From NCBI RefSeq assembly GCF_015351025.1, contig NZ_JADKRV010000003.1:186001-250000 (forward strand): 64,000 bases of DNA, read 5' to 3'. Below, piece after piece: positions 43,687 through 53,039 of this stretch. Source of the stretch: Curtobacterium sp. VKM Ac-1376. Lineage in GTDB: Bacteria > Actinomycetota > Actinomycetes > Actinomycetales > Microbacteriaceae. A program made the translations under genes and the position numbers. Position 1 is the stretch's first letter. Each line of letters opens with the position of its first letter. Under the pieces are notes generated by a model. The model saw only the letters and a list, made by a program, of their open reading frames with translations. It did no database searches and was not told where the DNA came from.

Positions 43687-45003
43687 GGTCAGATCTTCGG
43701 CGGGTTGACGATGGGGTCGTCCCACTCGGGGAAGTCGGGGTAGACGCCCGGGAGTGACTGATCTGGGAAGTCGGCCGAGGAGCGTCCGGCGACAGCCCGC
43801 CTGAGGGCATGGGCGTTGTGGGTCCAGAACGGCTCGCTGTAGATCTCGAGCGAATACCGGCCGTTCGTCTGGGTCGAGTAGATGAGCTGCCAGCCGTCGC
43901 CGGTGGTGGCCCACACCTCGTGATCGCCGGTGATCGCTCGGTGTTCGATCGCCCAGCCCTGTTCGGTGAAGTAGTCGATCATCGGCCGGAGGTCGCGTTG
44001 CTGGCCTGTGGCGCCGGGCGGGGACCAGAGTCGCCCGCTCCGCATGTCGTAGCTGTTCTTCGTGTCCGATCCGGGCAACGTGGCCACACCGTCGCCGCCG
44101 ATCTGGGGGACGTCGTCGCCACTGTCCCATTCCCATTCGCCGTCGTGCACCTGGAGTTGTGCGTCCCGCAGGAGTCGTTGCATGTGTTCGTAGTGGTCGC
44201 GGTAGGCGTCGAACTCCTCGTGCAAGGACATCTTCGCGACGTCGTCCTGGGTCAGGCCTGCGGCATCGGTGGGCATCTGGTCTCCTCGAGCCGCGCACGC
44301 CGACAGCAGCCCGAGCGTCAGGGCTGCCACTGTGACGGTGCGGAACATCAGATCTTCGGTGGGCTGACGATGGGGTCGTCCCACTCGGGGAAGTCGGGGT
44401 AGATCCCCGGGAGTGACCGTTCCGGGTAGTCGGCGTCGTTTCGTCCTCCGACCGCTTCGGAGAGAGCATCCGCGTCGTTGGTCCAGAAGGGCTCGCTGTA
44501 GACCTCGAGGGAGTACCGGCCGTTCGACTGCGCGGTGTAGATGAGCTGCCAGCCGTCGCCGGTGATCCCCCAGACTTCGTGATCGCCGGTGAGGGTGCGT
44601 TTCTCGATGTGCCAGCCCTGGTCAGTGAAGTAGTCGACCATCGGTTGCAGGTCACGCTCCCGTCCCGTCGCCTTCGGCGGCGACCAGTGTCGTCCGCTCC
44701 GCATGTCGTAGCTGTTGCTCGTGTCCGACCCGGGTAGGGGGGCGACGCCGTCGCCTCCGATCAGCGGCACGCGGTCTCCGCCGCCCCATTCCCATTCGCC
44801 GTCGTGCACCTGGAGCTGAGCGTCCCGCAGGAGCCGCTGCATGTGTTGGTAGTGGTCGCGGTAGGCGTCGAACTCCTGGTGCAGGGACATCTTCGCGACG
44901 TCGTCCTGGGTCAGGCCTGCGGCATCGGCGGGCATCTGGTCTCCTCCTGCCGCGCACCCGGTCAGCAGACCCAGGGCCAGGGCTGCCGTCATGACGGTGC
45001 GGA
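43499..45003 (-). repeat. 184-bp block identical between first and third lipoprotein copies
   Basis: Bases 43499-43682 equal 44820-45003 without a mismatch (offset 1321). The block covers the signal sequence and first 50 or so mature residues. The middle copy between them differs at many positions, so the identity comes from gene conversion or a recent two-unit duplication. Confidence 0.95.
43689..44348 (-). CDS. Second lipoprotein paralogue (putative immunity protein)
   Basis: A 219-residue lipoprotein with lipobox LLSAC (Cys 18). The mature protein shows the family pattern: DVAKMSLHEEFDAYRDHYEH, then VHDGEWEWDSGD, SDTKNSYDMRSGRLWSPP, a short domain ending EVWATTGDGWQLIYS, and the tail DFPEWDDPIVNPPKI. 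It differs from the first copy across the whole length, so it may have its own specificity. The stop of the first copy overlaps its ATG. Function is inferred from position behind the hydrolase. Confidence 0.8.
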   Translation of the reverse strand: MFRTVTVAALTLGLLSACAARGDQMPTDAAGLTQDDVAKMSLHEEFDAYRDHYEHMQRLLRDAQLQVHDGEWEWDSGDDVPQIGGDGVATLPGSDTKNSYDMRSGRLWSPPGATGQQRDLRPMIDYFTEQGWAIEHRAITGDHEVWATTGDGWQLIYSTQTNGRYSLEIYSEPFWTHNAHALRRAVAGRSSADFPDQSLPGVYPDFPEWDDPIVNPPKI

Positions 45004-45028
45004 ACATCGATTGCATGGTGTTCATCAT
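44348..45028 (-). CDS. First lipoprotein paralogue (putative immunity protein)
   Basis: A 226-residue lipoprotein with lipobox LLTGC (Cys about 25), 200 residues mature. It has a helical first part (FDAYRDHYQHMQRLLRDAQL) and a mixed domain with GDHEVWGITGDGWQLIYTAQ, ending FPEWDDPIVSPPKI. The ATG at 45028 overlaps the hydrolase stop (ATGA), so it is translated together with it; the copies then follow with overlaps. I do not recognise the family. A surface-anchored protein made with an exported lipase-like protein suggests neutralisation at the membrane outside, as TilA does for the staphylococcal lipase toxin TslA. A co-lipase or chaperone role is the alternative. Confidence 0.8.
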   Translation of the reverse strand: MMNTMQSMFRTVMTAALALGLLTGCAAGGDQMPADAAGLTQDDVAKMSLHQEFDAYRDHYQHMQRLLRDAQLQVHDGEWEWGGGDRVPLIGGDGVAPLPGSDTSNSYDMRSGRHWSPPKATGRERDLQPMVDYFTDQGWHIEKRTLTGDHEVWGITGDGWQLIYTAQSNGRYSLEVYSEPFWTNDADALSEAVGGRNDADYPERSLPGIYPDFPEWDDPIVSPPKI

Positions 45029-46842
45029 GGCTTCCCGGTGGCGATGATCTTCGCGATGGTCTGCTGTGACGTGGCGTCGCGGGACAGGTAGCCGACACCG
45101 CTGTCCGGGTACATGTCGTGTCCGGTGACGGCCTTGCTGCCGTGTGCCGCCTCCGCGCTGAACGTGCTGACGTCAGGAAGGTCGCGCGGGTCGGTACGCC
45201 CGATGCGCCCGAAGTCCGCGGTGCGGTCGGCGGAGCCTTCGGTCGCGTAGACCCGGTCGACGTTGAGGTGCTCGGGCGTCGTGGTGTCGGTGAACCCGAC
45301 CGAGCCGTAGGTGACGAACGAATCCACGCGGTGCCGGGTCTGCGCGAGCGCCTCGGCCGCGGTGGTCGAGCCGTAGGAGTGACCGAGGACGGTCAGGGAG
45401 CGCGGTGCGGCACCGCGGCTGTCGTGGATGCCGTCGAGGAACGAAGCGAGGTTCGAGCCACCCGCAGTCGCCCGGTCCTGGTGCGGGACCTGGATGACCC
45501 CCGGTGCGCGGTAGCCGAGCCACGACACGACAGCGAAGGAGTCCTTCCCCGTTCCCTTCCTGCTGGCGGCGGTGAGTAGGCCGTTGGCCGCACGGACCTT
45601 CTCGCCGGTGCTGCCGAGGGTCGTCATCGCGCCGGGCACATTGACGGTCACGTTCGACGCCGTGTCCAGGTCACCGACGACGACGCCGGCGACGAGCGCA
45701 CCGTTCGAGACGCCGAACCCGACCAGCTGTGCCACTGCGGTCGACGGCCGGAGGATGTTCCGCGCGAGGTCGTCGGCATCTCGCAGGCCGTCGCGGAGCG
45801 CAATGACCTGCTCCCTGAACTCCTCGAGGCCGACCGCGCCGTAGGTGTACGGCAACCCCAGCAGCCGGTACAGCCGTTCCGGGTCCCGCACCGCGGCGGA
45901 CAGCACGGCCCGGGACGCGATGTCGCGCTGCGCGGCCGGGACGCCGTCGAGCCCCGCGAACTGCATCTGCGTGGTCAGGGGCAGTGCCCGGACGTCGGCG
46001 GCGGTGAACCCGAGTGCGGCCCAGGCCGCGGCGACCTCGGCCGGCGTCAGGGACGGGTCGAGCAGACGCTGCAGCCCGGGTGGGAGCGTGGAGGCGCCTG
46101 CCGCATCGAGGGCAGCGTTCGCGAGGGGTCCACCGCCCGCGGTGCTGAACGCCGCGGCGATCCGATCGATCCAGGCAGCATCGTCGGTGTTCTCGGCGAG
46201 GTAGTCACCGAACCCACCTGGCAGCGTGGCCCCGTCGATGGGCACCCAGCTGCAGCGGCTGGTGAAGGCCACCCACGCGTTCCGCACCCGGGCGAGGTCC
46301 TGCTCCGTCGACGAGTCCTGCGCCCGAGCCGTCGCGGTGAACTGCCGCAACCTGGCCGGATCCGCGCTGCTCCGTCCGCCGGAGGCACCGCCCGTGCGCC
46401 GCCGGCTCCGGGCGCGGAACGTCGCGGACACCGGAGAGGGACGGTGCGGAGCGCTGGACGGCTTCGGGTCGAACACCGCGCTGCTCCAGTCGAGCACGGG
46501 CTGCATCGTGAGCCCGGCGCCGACGCGCACGAGGTCGCGGTCCGCTTCCCGCTCCTGCCACGCAGCCGTGTCCGCCAACCGCTTCCGTTCCGCATCCGCC
46601 TGCCGCTGCACGATCCGGAGTTGATCGGCCAGGGCCTCGAGCGCCTTCGCCAGTCGGACCCGGTCCTCGGACTCCGGCACCCGTGCCGCCTCGAACAGCC
46701 GCGCGTACGCACCGTCGAAGTCGTGCAGAGCGGCTTCGGCGCCGCTCCGTCGCGGCCACGCACTGGCGCGCAGGGGCATCGCCACCTCGACCGCACACGC
46801 GATCAACCGCGACGCCGCTGCGTCGTCGAACTCGATCCCCAT
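45025..46842 (-). CDS. DUF1023 alpha/beta hydrolase, putative exported lipase toxin
   Basis: A 605-residue protein. Residues 1 to about 115 are helical and charged; a linker rich in R, S and P follows (about 130-175), then a helical region (about 180-330) and the DUF1023 alpha/beta hydrolase domain (about 340-605). The nucleophile elbow is VLGHSYGSTT with Ser about 489; Asp and His partners are likely in the DLPDVS and GHDMYPD regions. There is no Sec or Tat signal and no WXG motif I can point to. The plan of an N-terminal helical domain plus lipase domain fits type VII-exported toxins, and three lipoproteins follow in the same operon. An intracellular esterase is the alternative. ATG 46842 is preceded by GGTGGGGG. 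Confidence 0.72.
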   Translation of the reverse strand: MGIEFDDAAASRLIACAVEVAMPLRASAWPRRSGAEAALHDFDGAYARLFEAARVPESEDRVRLAKALEALADQLRIVQRQADAERKRLADTAAWQEREADRDLVRVGAGLTMQPVLDWSSAVFDPKPSSAPHRPSPVSATFRARSRRRTGGASGGRSSADPARLRQFTATARAQDSSTEQDLARVRNAWVAFTSRCSWVPIDGATLPGGFGDYLAENTDDAAWIDRIAAAFSTAGGGPLANAALDAAGASTLPPGLQRLLDPSLTPAEVAAAWAALGFTAADVRALPLTTQMQFAGLDGVPAAQRDIASRAVLSAAVRDPERLYRLLGLPYTYGAVGLEEFREQVIALRDGLRDADDLARNILRPSTAVAQLVGFGVSNGALVAGVVVGDLDTASNVTVNVPGAMTTLGSTGEKVRAANGLLTAASRKGTGKDSFAVVSWLGYRAPGVIQVPHQDRATAGGSNLASFLDGIHDSRGAAPRSLTVLGHSYGSTTAAEALAQTRHRVDSFVTYGSVGFTDTTTPEHLNVDRVYATEGSADRTADFGRIGRTDPRDLPDVSTFSAEAAHGSKAVTGHDMYPDSGVGYLSRDATSQQTIAKIIATGKP

Positions 46843-46935
46843 CGTCCCCCACCATCCCGCCGCCGGTCGATGGGGAGAACGTAGCATTTCAACGGTGCAG
46901 TGTCACATGGGGAGCAGTCGGTGTGGAAAGACGAA

Positions 46936-46965
46936 GGCCGCCGCCCGCTGGAGCGGGCGGCGGCC
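46936..46965 (-). terminator. Terminator after the M23 peptidase gene
   Basis: Perfect 14-bp arms GGCCGCCGCCCGCT and AGCGGGCGGCGGCC with a 2-base centre; on the minus strand it is followed by TTCGTCTTTCC, so it ends transcription of the M23 gene before the hydrolase operon. Confidence 0.85.
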
Positions 46966-46981
46966 TGTTGCGCGGTGTGGA

Positions 46982-48343
46982 CTAGAAGGCGACCCCGCGA
47001 GCGCTCATGAACGGCACCGGGTCGGTGGTCGCGCCGTTGATGTGCACCTCGATGTGGCTGTGGCAGCCGGTCGATGCACCGGTCGAGCCGACGAGGGCGA
47101 TGAGCTGCCCGGCCGAGACCTGCTGCCCGGGGCTGACCCGGAAGCCGCCGTCGACGATGTGGCCGTAGGCCGTCTGGACACCGCCGCCGTGGCTGATGCG
47201 GACGTAGTTGCCGTACCCGCCGTACCAGCCGACGTAGTCGACGGTGCCAGCCGAAGCGGCGACGATCGGGGTGGAGCAACCGCTGGCCAGGTCGGTGCCC
47301 TCGTGCATGGTGACGACACCGGTGATCGGGTGGACGCGGTACCCGTACGGGCTGATGACATACCCGCTCGCCGGGCGGACCCAGCCGGTGCCGGATCCGG
47401 AGCCGACGGAACCGCCGCCGACGGAGCCGCTGCTGCCCGTTGAACCGCCGCCGCTTCCGCCGCCGGATGACCCGCCGTCGCCGGAGTCGGCCGCCGCGGC
47501 GGCGGCTGCTGCAGCTGCGGCTTCTGCGCGGGCCGCGGCTTCCCGGGCGGCCTTCTCCTCGGCAGCCTTGCGAACTCGCTCACCCTTGGCGAACTCGGCC
47601 TCGGTCCGGACGCGGCCGGAGGTCAGGGTCGCGAGCTGGGCGTCGAGTCGCGCCTTGTTCGACTCCTGCTCGTCGTAGGCGTTCTGCACTGCATCGGACG
47701 CCGTCTGGGCCTCTTGCATGCGATCCTCGGCCTCGGCCGCCAGGTCGCCGAGCGCCTCGGCGGCGCGGTCGGCCTGGGCCTCGAGCGAGCGGGCGACGGC
47801 GGCGTCGGCGCTCGCCGCGGCCTGCACGCGCTCGGCCTGCTCGGACAGCTTGCTCAGCGCGCCGAGGTTGTAGAGGAGATCGCCCGCGTCGTCGCCCTGG
47901 GTGAGCACCGAGGTGGTGACGTCGGCGCCGCCCGAGCGGGACATCTGCGCGGCGAACTGGCCGGCCTGTGCGGCGCTCTGGTCGGCGACGTCGGCGTGGT
48001 CCTTCGCATCGGCGCGGAGCTTCTGTTCCTTCTCGGCGGCGTCCTGTGCCTTGCGCTGGGCGTTGTAGAACACCTGCCCGAGCTTCTTCGCCTTCGCCTG
48101 TGCTGCCTCGACCTTGGCGTCGAGTTCGCTGAGGATGCTCTTGATCTCGGTGATCTGCCCCTGCTTGTCGGACTCCTTGCCGCGGGCGGACTCGACCTCG
48201 TCCCACGTGGGGTAGGTCGCAGCCTGGGCACCCGGTGCGTCGACCACGACCGTGCCGAGCAGGCCCGCGAGCGCCAGACCGGTGACGGCGAGGCGCAGGC
48301 GTACGGAGACACGGGGGGCGCGGAGGCGGGTGGGTCGAGACAT
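46982..48343 (-). CDS. Secreted M23 (LytM) peptidase with coiled coil
   Basis: A 453-residue protein with a signal peptide (to about 41, ending AQAA). A long coiled coil (about 50-275) is rich in A, E, K and Q; a Gly/Ser linker follows (about 290-325), then an M23 domain with SPYGYRVHPITG, HEGTDLA (zinc His and Asp) and HSHIEVHI (catalytic HxH). All zinc ligands are present, so it can be an active peptidoglycan endopeptidase, as in the RipA/EnvC-like coiled-coil hydrolases of cell division. The start is ATG 48343. Confidence 0.9.
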   Translation of the reverse strand: MSRPTRLRAPRVSVRLRLAVTGLALAGLLGTVVVDAPGAQAATYPTWDEVESARGKESDKQGQITEIKSILSELDAKVEAAQAKAKKLGQVFYNAQRKAQDAAEKEQKLRADAKDHADVADQSAAQAGQFAAQMSRSGGADVTTSVLTQGDDAGDLLYNLGALSKLSEQAERVQAAASADAAVARSLEAQADRAAEALGDLAAEAEDRMQEAQTASDAVQNAYDEQESNKARLDAQLATLTSGRVRTEAEFAKGERVRKAAEEKAAREAAARAEAAAAAAAAAAADSGDGGSSGGGSGGGSTGSSGSVGGGSVGSGSGTGWVRPASGYVISPYGYRVHPITGVVTMHEGTDLASGCSTPIVAASAGTVDYVGWYGGYGNYVRISHGGGVQTAYGHIVDGGFRVSPGQQVSAGQLIALVGSTGASTGCHSHIEVHINGATTDPVPFMSARGVAF

Positions 48344-48407
48344 CGAGCACGAGCCTATACATCCGTACAGCGAAGATCGGACGCCGACGCGCCGCTGTGG
48401 ACAACTC

Positions 48408-50075
48408 CTAGAAGCCGCGGTCGCGTCGGATGGCCTCGGCGCTCCTCACCACGTCGCGTCGCAGGACCTCGGCGCCGGCCGTGTCGGCGTAGTCGTAGAC
48501 GTCGAAGCCCGTGCAGTGGGTGATCGTCGCCGGGGCTCCGAGGGAGTCCTCCACCGCGGTGGTCCAGAGGTCGTGCGACCCGACCACCACGAAGGTCGGG
48601 TCGGCGTCGCGGTACGCCCCGAGGTCGACGAGCCACGGGTACGTCTCGAAGGTGTCGCGGACCTGCAGCAGCTCGACGTTCGTCGACGCGTAGGTGGCGA
48701 GGGGCCGGACCGTCCAGAACTGTCCGACGCCGGTGACCTGGCGCCCGTCGGCCCAGCGGTCCAGACAGGACGACGCCGTGTACCGCGCGGTCGTCACGGC
48801 GTGCACGGTGCCCGGTGCGACGGCGATCCCCGTGACGAGCACCGCGGCCATCGCGACGGCGACGCCCGCACGCACCCCGCGGCGGGGGCGGTGGACGCGG
48901 GTGCGTCTGACCGCAGTGCGGGTGAGTTCCGCGACGGCGATGAGCGCCAGGAGCGGTGCCGTGACGATCGGTTGCAGGTACCGCGGGGTCTCGGACCCGG
49001 CGACGACGACCCCGATCGACACCGCGAGCACGGTGACCAGGGGCAGGACCGTCGCGACGAGGACGGTCCGTGCCGTCCGCACCCGCCAGGCCCACACCGT
49101 GCCGCCGACCGTGACGAGGACCCCGGCGAACAGCAGGAGCAGCTCCAGGTCACCGGGGGCCGTGCCCGCCCGGTCGTCGGTGAGCGCGGCGAAGAACCCC
49201 AGGGTCTCGGCCGCGCGCGACGGCTGCACGTAGGTGGCCGGGTCGAGGGAGACGAACGGCCGCAGGGGGATCCGCACCAGGTACCCGACGACCGATCCGA
49301 CGACGACCACGCCGGCGAGGAGCGCGGCCGGCCGCCAGGGCACCCGTCGCGCCGGCACCAGGAGCCCGAGCGTGACGACGACCGGAGCGGCGGACCACGG
49401 CACGTACAGCGGGTTCGACGCCGTTGTGCACGCGGCCACCAGCCCGAGCACCACGAGCAGTGGCACCGACGCCCGCCCGAGCCGCACCGCCCGCAGCACG
49501 AGCACCGCGGTGCCGAGCATCGCCAGCACGGCACCGTAGTAGTAGGTCGTGGTCAGCAGCAGGGACGCCAGCTCGAGCGAGGTGGCCGTCGCCGACGACT
49601 CGGTCAGCACCAGCAGCGTGACGAGACCGAGCGCCCCGGCCGACACCGCGATCCTGGCGGGGTGCCCGGCGGACGGCATCAGCTCGTTCGCGGCCGCCCG
49701 CACCAGGGCGTAGACGGCGAGGAGCACGAGCACCCCGTTCAGCGCCAGGGCCTGCTGCGGCGTCGTCGTGACGAGCGAGCTGAGCAGGTAGACCGGCAGC
49801 TCGGGGAAGAAGAACAGCGCCGGGGACATCGCCCACTCGAACGGTTGCCCCGCCTGCAGCGACCGCTCGACGAGCGGCAGCAGCACCGAGTCGCCGTCGT
49901 ACCAGAGCAACGCGACCCGGTCCGTCGCGATGACGTGGCGCAGGGCGATGACGGACAGGGCGAGCGCGACCAGCGCGCCCAGGGCCTCCCGACCGATCGT
50001 GACGGCCACGTCACCGGGCCGGCGGCCGCCAAACGGAGCCGGCTCCACGGCGGGGCGACGCGGTGCTCGGGACAT
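48408..50075 (-). CDS. Polytopic membrane protein, GT-C-like
   Basis: A 555-residue protein with about eleven predicted helices. After the first helix, an extracytoplasmic loop holds WYDGDSVLLPLVERSL, the type of Asp-containing loop seen in GT-C glycosyltransferases, and SASNPLYVPWSA-like loops follow. A soluble C-terminal domain (about 445-555) has CLDRWADGR, VGSHDLW and THCTGFDVYDYA. It may transfer sugars from a lipid carrier; the exact function is unknown. ATG 50075 is chosen over a longer frame that would overlap the divergent pyrE. Confidence 0.65.
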   Translation of the reverse strand: MSRAPRRPAVEPAPFGGRRPGDVAVTIGREALGALVALALSVIALRHVIATDRVALLWYDGDSVLLPLVERSLQAGQPFEWAMSPALFFFPELPVYLLSSLVTTTPQQALALNGVLVLLAVYALVRAAANELMPSAGHPARIAVSAGALGLVTLLVLTESSATATSLELASLLLTTTYYYGAVLAMLGTAVLVLRAVRLGRASVPLLVVLGLVAACTTASNPLYVPWSAAPVVVTLGLLVPARRVPWRPAALLAGVVVVGSVVGYLVRIPLRPFVSLDPATYVQPSRAAETLGFFAALTDDRAGTAPGDLELLLLFAGVLVTVGGTVWAWRVRTARTVLVATVLPLVTVLAVSIGVVVAGSETPRYLQPIVTAPLLALIAVAELTRTAVRRTRVHRPRRGVRAGVAVAMAAVLVTGIAVAPGTVHAVTTARYTASSCLDRWADGRQVTGVGQFWTVRPLATYASTNVELLQVRDTFETYPWLVDLGAYRDADPTFVVVGSHDLWTTAVEDSLGAPATITHCTGFDVYDYADTAGAEVLRRDVVRSAEAIRRDRGF

Positions 50076-50172
50076 GTCCCGGAGCGTACCGAGGCCGCCT
50101 CGGTGTCGGCGCTCGGTGCCCCCACAGGACGGGGGAGCGCGCTGCGAGCCCGACCGACTACCCTTGTGGGCT

Positions 50173-50724
50173 GTGACCGACGCGCGCGAACAGTTGATCC
50201 AGTACATCTCCTCCGAAGCGGTGTTCCACGGCGACTTCACCCTGACCAGCGGGAAGAAGGCGACGTACTACATCGACCTCCGGAAGGTCAGCCTGGACCA
50301 CCGGGTCGCGCCCCTGATCGGACAGGTCATGACCGAGCTCGTCCAGCAGGTGCCGGACGTCTCCGCCGTCGGCGGCCTCACCATGGGTGCCGACCCCATC
50401 GCCAGCGCCGTCCTGCACCAGGCCGCCGCCCAGGGCCTGACCTACGACGCCTTCGTCGTCCGCAAGGAGCCGAAGGACCACGGGCGCGGCAAGCAGGTCG
50501 AGGGCCCGGACCTGAAGGGCAAGCGCGTGGTCGTGCTCGAGGACACCTCCACCACCGGCGGCTCGCCGCTGAAGGCCGCCGAGGCACTCGAGCGCGAGGG
50601 CGCGATCATCGCCGCCGTCGCGGTCGTCGTCGACCGGGACACCGGTGCGAAGGAGACGATCGAAGCGGCCGGGTACCCCTACTTCGCGGCCATCGGGTTG
50701 GCTGATCTGGGGCTGACCGCGTGA
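50173..50724 (+). CDS. pyrE: Orotate phosphoribosyltransferase
   Basis: A 183-residue enzyme converting orotate and PRPP to OMP in pyrimidine synthesis. The PRPP-binding motif is VVVLEDTSTTGGSPLKA (about 119-135); FTLTSGKKATYYIDLRKV and GADPIASAVL are orotate-site regions. The start is GTG 50173; no strong ribosome site precedes it. No other pyr gene adjoins. The stop overlaps the GTG of the next gene, coupling it to a septum-formation protein. Confidence 0.92.
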   Translation: MTDAREQLIQYISSEAVFHGDFTLTSGKKATYYIDLRKVSLDHRVAPLIGQVMTELVQQVPDVSAVGGLTMGADPIASAVLHQAAAQGLTYDAFVVRKEPKDHGRGKQVEGPDLKGKRVVVLEDTSTTGGSPLKAAEALEREGAIIAAVAVVVDRDTGAKETIEAAGYPYFAAIGLADLGLTA

Positions 50725-52955
50725 GCGGGGAGCGTCCGGACGACGCACGCGAACCCGACGAGACCGCCGGCCCGGCAGACGGGGACGACGGCCTGGAGGC
50801 CCGGCGTGCGTCCGACCCGGACGCTCCGTTCCACGGTCTCCGCAGCGCCGCGGACATCTTCGGCGCTCCGCGGGGCGAGGAGGACTGGCCGTCCCGCCGG
50901 GAGCGCCGCGAGGCCGAGCGCACCGCACGGGAGACCGGCGCGCCCCTGCCCGAGCCGTTCGTGGCCGAGCCGGAGGACGCTGCTGCTGATCCGCCTGCTG
51001 CGCCGCCCGTTGCTCCGCCCCTCGACGACGGCGCGACGCAGGCCATCTCGATGCCCCCCGAGCTCCTCGCGCCCTCCGAGAACCCCGACGCAGCCGTCGA
51101 GCACGAGCGCTCCACCCTGCACGACCGGATCCCGGCCCCCGCGGACGAGCCGCAGGACTCCACGGCGCCGCACCCCTCGTCGATCGTGCTGCCCACCGCG
51201 CAGACCCACCGTGACGAGCGCGCCGCCGCCGCCAAGGCCATCGAGGACGAGCGTCGCCGGGTCGATCCGTTCGGCGAGGGTCGTGCCGACGTCGACTGGC
51301 TCGGCCGTGCCACCGGTTCGCACCCGGAGCCCGTCGCCCCCGCGGCACCGCAGCCCGTCGGCGTCGAGAACGTGTTGCCCCCGACCGAGGAGCCGCCGAG
51401 CTTCACCGACCTGCTCCGCATCACGAGCACGGGGTCGGTCCCCACGCAGACCGGGGGGCACGACCGACCGTTCGACTGGGCGATCCGAGACGACGAGGCC
51501 GGCGAGGTACCGGCGACGTTGACGACCGACTCGTTCGACACCACGGCGCTGTCCGCAGGGTCCTGGTCGCTCGCCGACGAGACCGAGTCCGAGGGCGAGG
51601 TCGTCGCCGGCGAACTCGACACCCCGGCCGACGGACTGCCCCAGGCGCCGCCGACGTACCCGGTGCCGCCGGCCGTGCCCGTGCCCCCGGCCGTGCCCGT
51701 TCCGCCGGTAGCGGTTGTGCCGCCGGTCGCGCCGGTCGCGCCGGTCCCGCCCGTCGTCCCGGCTGCCGAGCCGACGGACGCGACCGAGGCCGTGGACGCG
51801 CCGCGAGACGATGCCGCAGCCCGTGCGGACGACCGGCCTGAGAGCCTCCCCGCCGATGCCCCGACCACGGCACTGCCGGCGGCCGTCCCACCGACCGCTG
51901 CACCGCCGCTCGTCGAACCGATGCCTGGTGCGCAGGCCTCCCCGGCGCACCTGCCGGCCTCGGTGGGGCAGGACCTCGACGCCGTGCTCGGACTGCGCCG
52001 GAGCGACACGCGCGAGCAGCCCGCTGCGCTGCCGGCGACCGCACCGGAGGACCTCGACCAGTCCGAGTGGGACGGCCGTGAGACGAGCGACACGAGCGCC
52101 ATCAAGGACCTGTTCGGCACCGAGGCCGTCGGGCAGCTCGGCGACACCGGCTACGACCCGGCCGACACCGGCACGCGGATGATGCCGACGGCCGCCGTGC
52201 CCGCAGCTGTGCCGGCGGCTCGTCCGTCTGCGGCTGCTGGGCCTGCTGGACCTGCTGGGCGGCCGGCTGCCGCCGGTCCGGAACGGCAGCCCGGCGAGCG
52301 TGACAACTTCATCAACGAGGGCTTCGCGAAGCTCCGGAACGAGGGCAAGCGCGGCAAGCAGCTGCTCATCTGGGGGTCGATCGCCCTGATCGTCGTGCTC
52401 ATCGTGCTGGTGTTCCTGCTGTCGAAGTGGATCCTCGGCAACGACATCGCCGACCAGGCCGTGCCGACGAAGTCGCCTGCTGCGGCCTCCTCGGCCCCGG
52501 CGACACCGACCGCGGCACCCTCGGCGTCGCAGTCGAGTGACGCTGCAGCACCGGCCGCGACGCTGCAGTTCGCGACGACGCCGGCGCTGCCCGGCGAGCA
52601 CGCCTGGACCGACCTCGCCGGTGGTGAGTGCCTGTCGCCGTTCACGAACGCGTGGGCGCAGACCTTCACGGTCGTGGACTGTGCGACGCCGCACATCGGA
52701 CAGCTGACCGCACGGCTGCCCGTCGAGGGTGATGCGTACCCGGGCGCCGAGGCCCTGGCGACGCAGGCGGCCGACCAGTGCCAGTCGGACGCGGCGCTGA
52801 ACGCCTCGGACGCGGCCACCGTCGGCGACGTGCAGGTGCAGGGGTCGTACGCGCCCGACCAGGCGACGTGGGACCAGGGCGACCGGTTCATCTCGTGCTT
52901 CGTGACGCGGTCGTCAGGGCAGCCCTTGACCGGGTCGTTGGCGCCGGGGGCGTAG
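50721..52955 (+). CDS. Septum-formation family membrane protein
   Basis: A 744-residue protein with a very long disordered N-terminus (about 1-540, rich in A, P, E and D, with a Pro/Val stretch such as VPVPPAVPVPPVAVVPPVAP near 315-345). One membrane helix follows (LLIWGSIALIVVLIVLVFLL, about 549-570), then an Ala/Ser/Pro linker and an extracytoplasmic Septum_form domain (about 630-744) with CLSPF, VDCATPHIGQLTARLP and Cys pairs. The domain is found in actinobacterial proteins linked to septation. GTG start overlapping pyrE. Confidence 0.78.
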   Translation: MSGERPDDAREPDETAGPADGDDGLEARRASDPDAPFHGLRSAADIFGAPRGEEDWPSRRERREAERTARETGAPLPEPFVAEPEDAAADPPAAPPVAPPLDDGATQAISMPPELLAPSENPDAAVEHERSTLHDRIPAPADEPQDSTAPHPSSIVLPTAQTHRDERAAAAKAIEDERRRVDPFGEGRADVDWLGRATGSHPEPVAPAAPQPVGVENVLPPTEEPPSFTDLLRITSTGSVPTQTGGHDRPFDWAIRDDEAGEVPATLTTDSFDTTALSAGSWSLADETESEGEVVAGELDTPADGLPQAPPTYPVPPAVPVPPAVPVPPVAVVPPVAPVAPVPPVVPAAEPTDATEAVDAPRDDAAARADDRPESLPADAPTTALPAAVPPTAAPPLVEPMPGAQASPAHLPASVGQDLDAVLGLRRSDTREQPAALPATAPEDLDQSEWDGRETSDTSAIKDLFGTEAVGQLGDTGYDPADTGTRMMPTAAVPAAVPAARPSAAAGPAGPAGRPAAAGPERQPGERDNFINEGFAKLRNEGKRGKQLLIWGSIALIVVLIVLVFLLSKWILGNDIADQAVPTKSPAAASSAPATPTAAPSASQSSDAAAPAATLQFATTPALPGEHAWTDLAGGECLSPFTNAWAQTFTVVDCATPHIGQLTARLPVEGDAYPGAEALATQAADQCQSDAALNASDAATVGDVQVQGSYAPDQATWDQGDRFISCFVTRSSGQPLTGSLAPGA

Positions 52956-53039
52956 GCGGCGCGCTGGGGTCCGCACCCGTTCTCCGTCGATCCACCCCGT
53001 GATCGACGGGTGGTCTGTCGGAACCTGCCCATGCAGCCG

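Noticed and set aside
43031-45028. CRISPR array or transposon repeats
   Set aside because: The repeat period is about 660 bp and each unit is a coding lipoprotein gene; there are no short repeats with spacers and no transposase.
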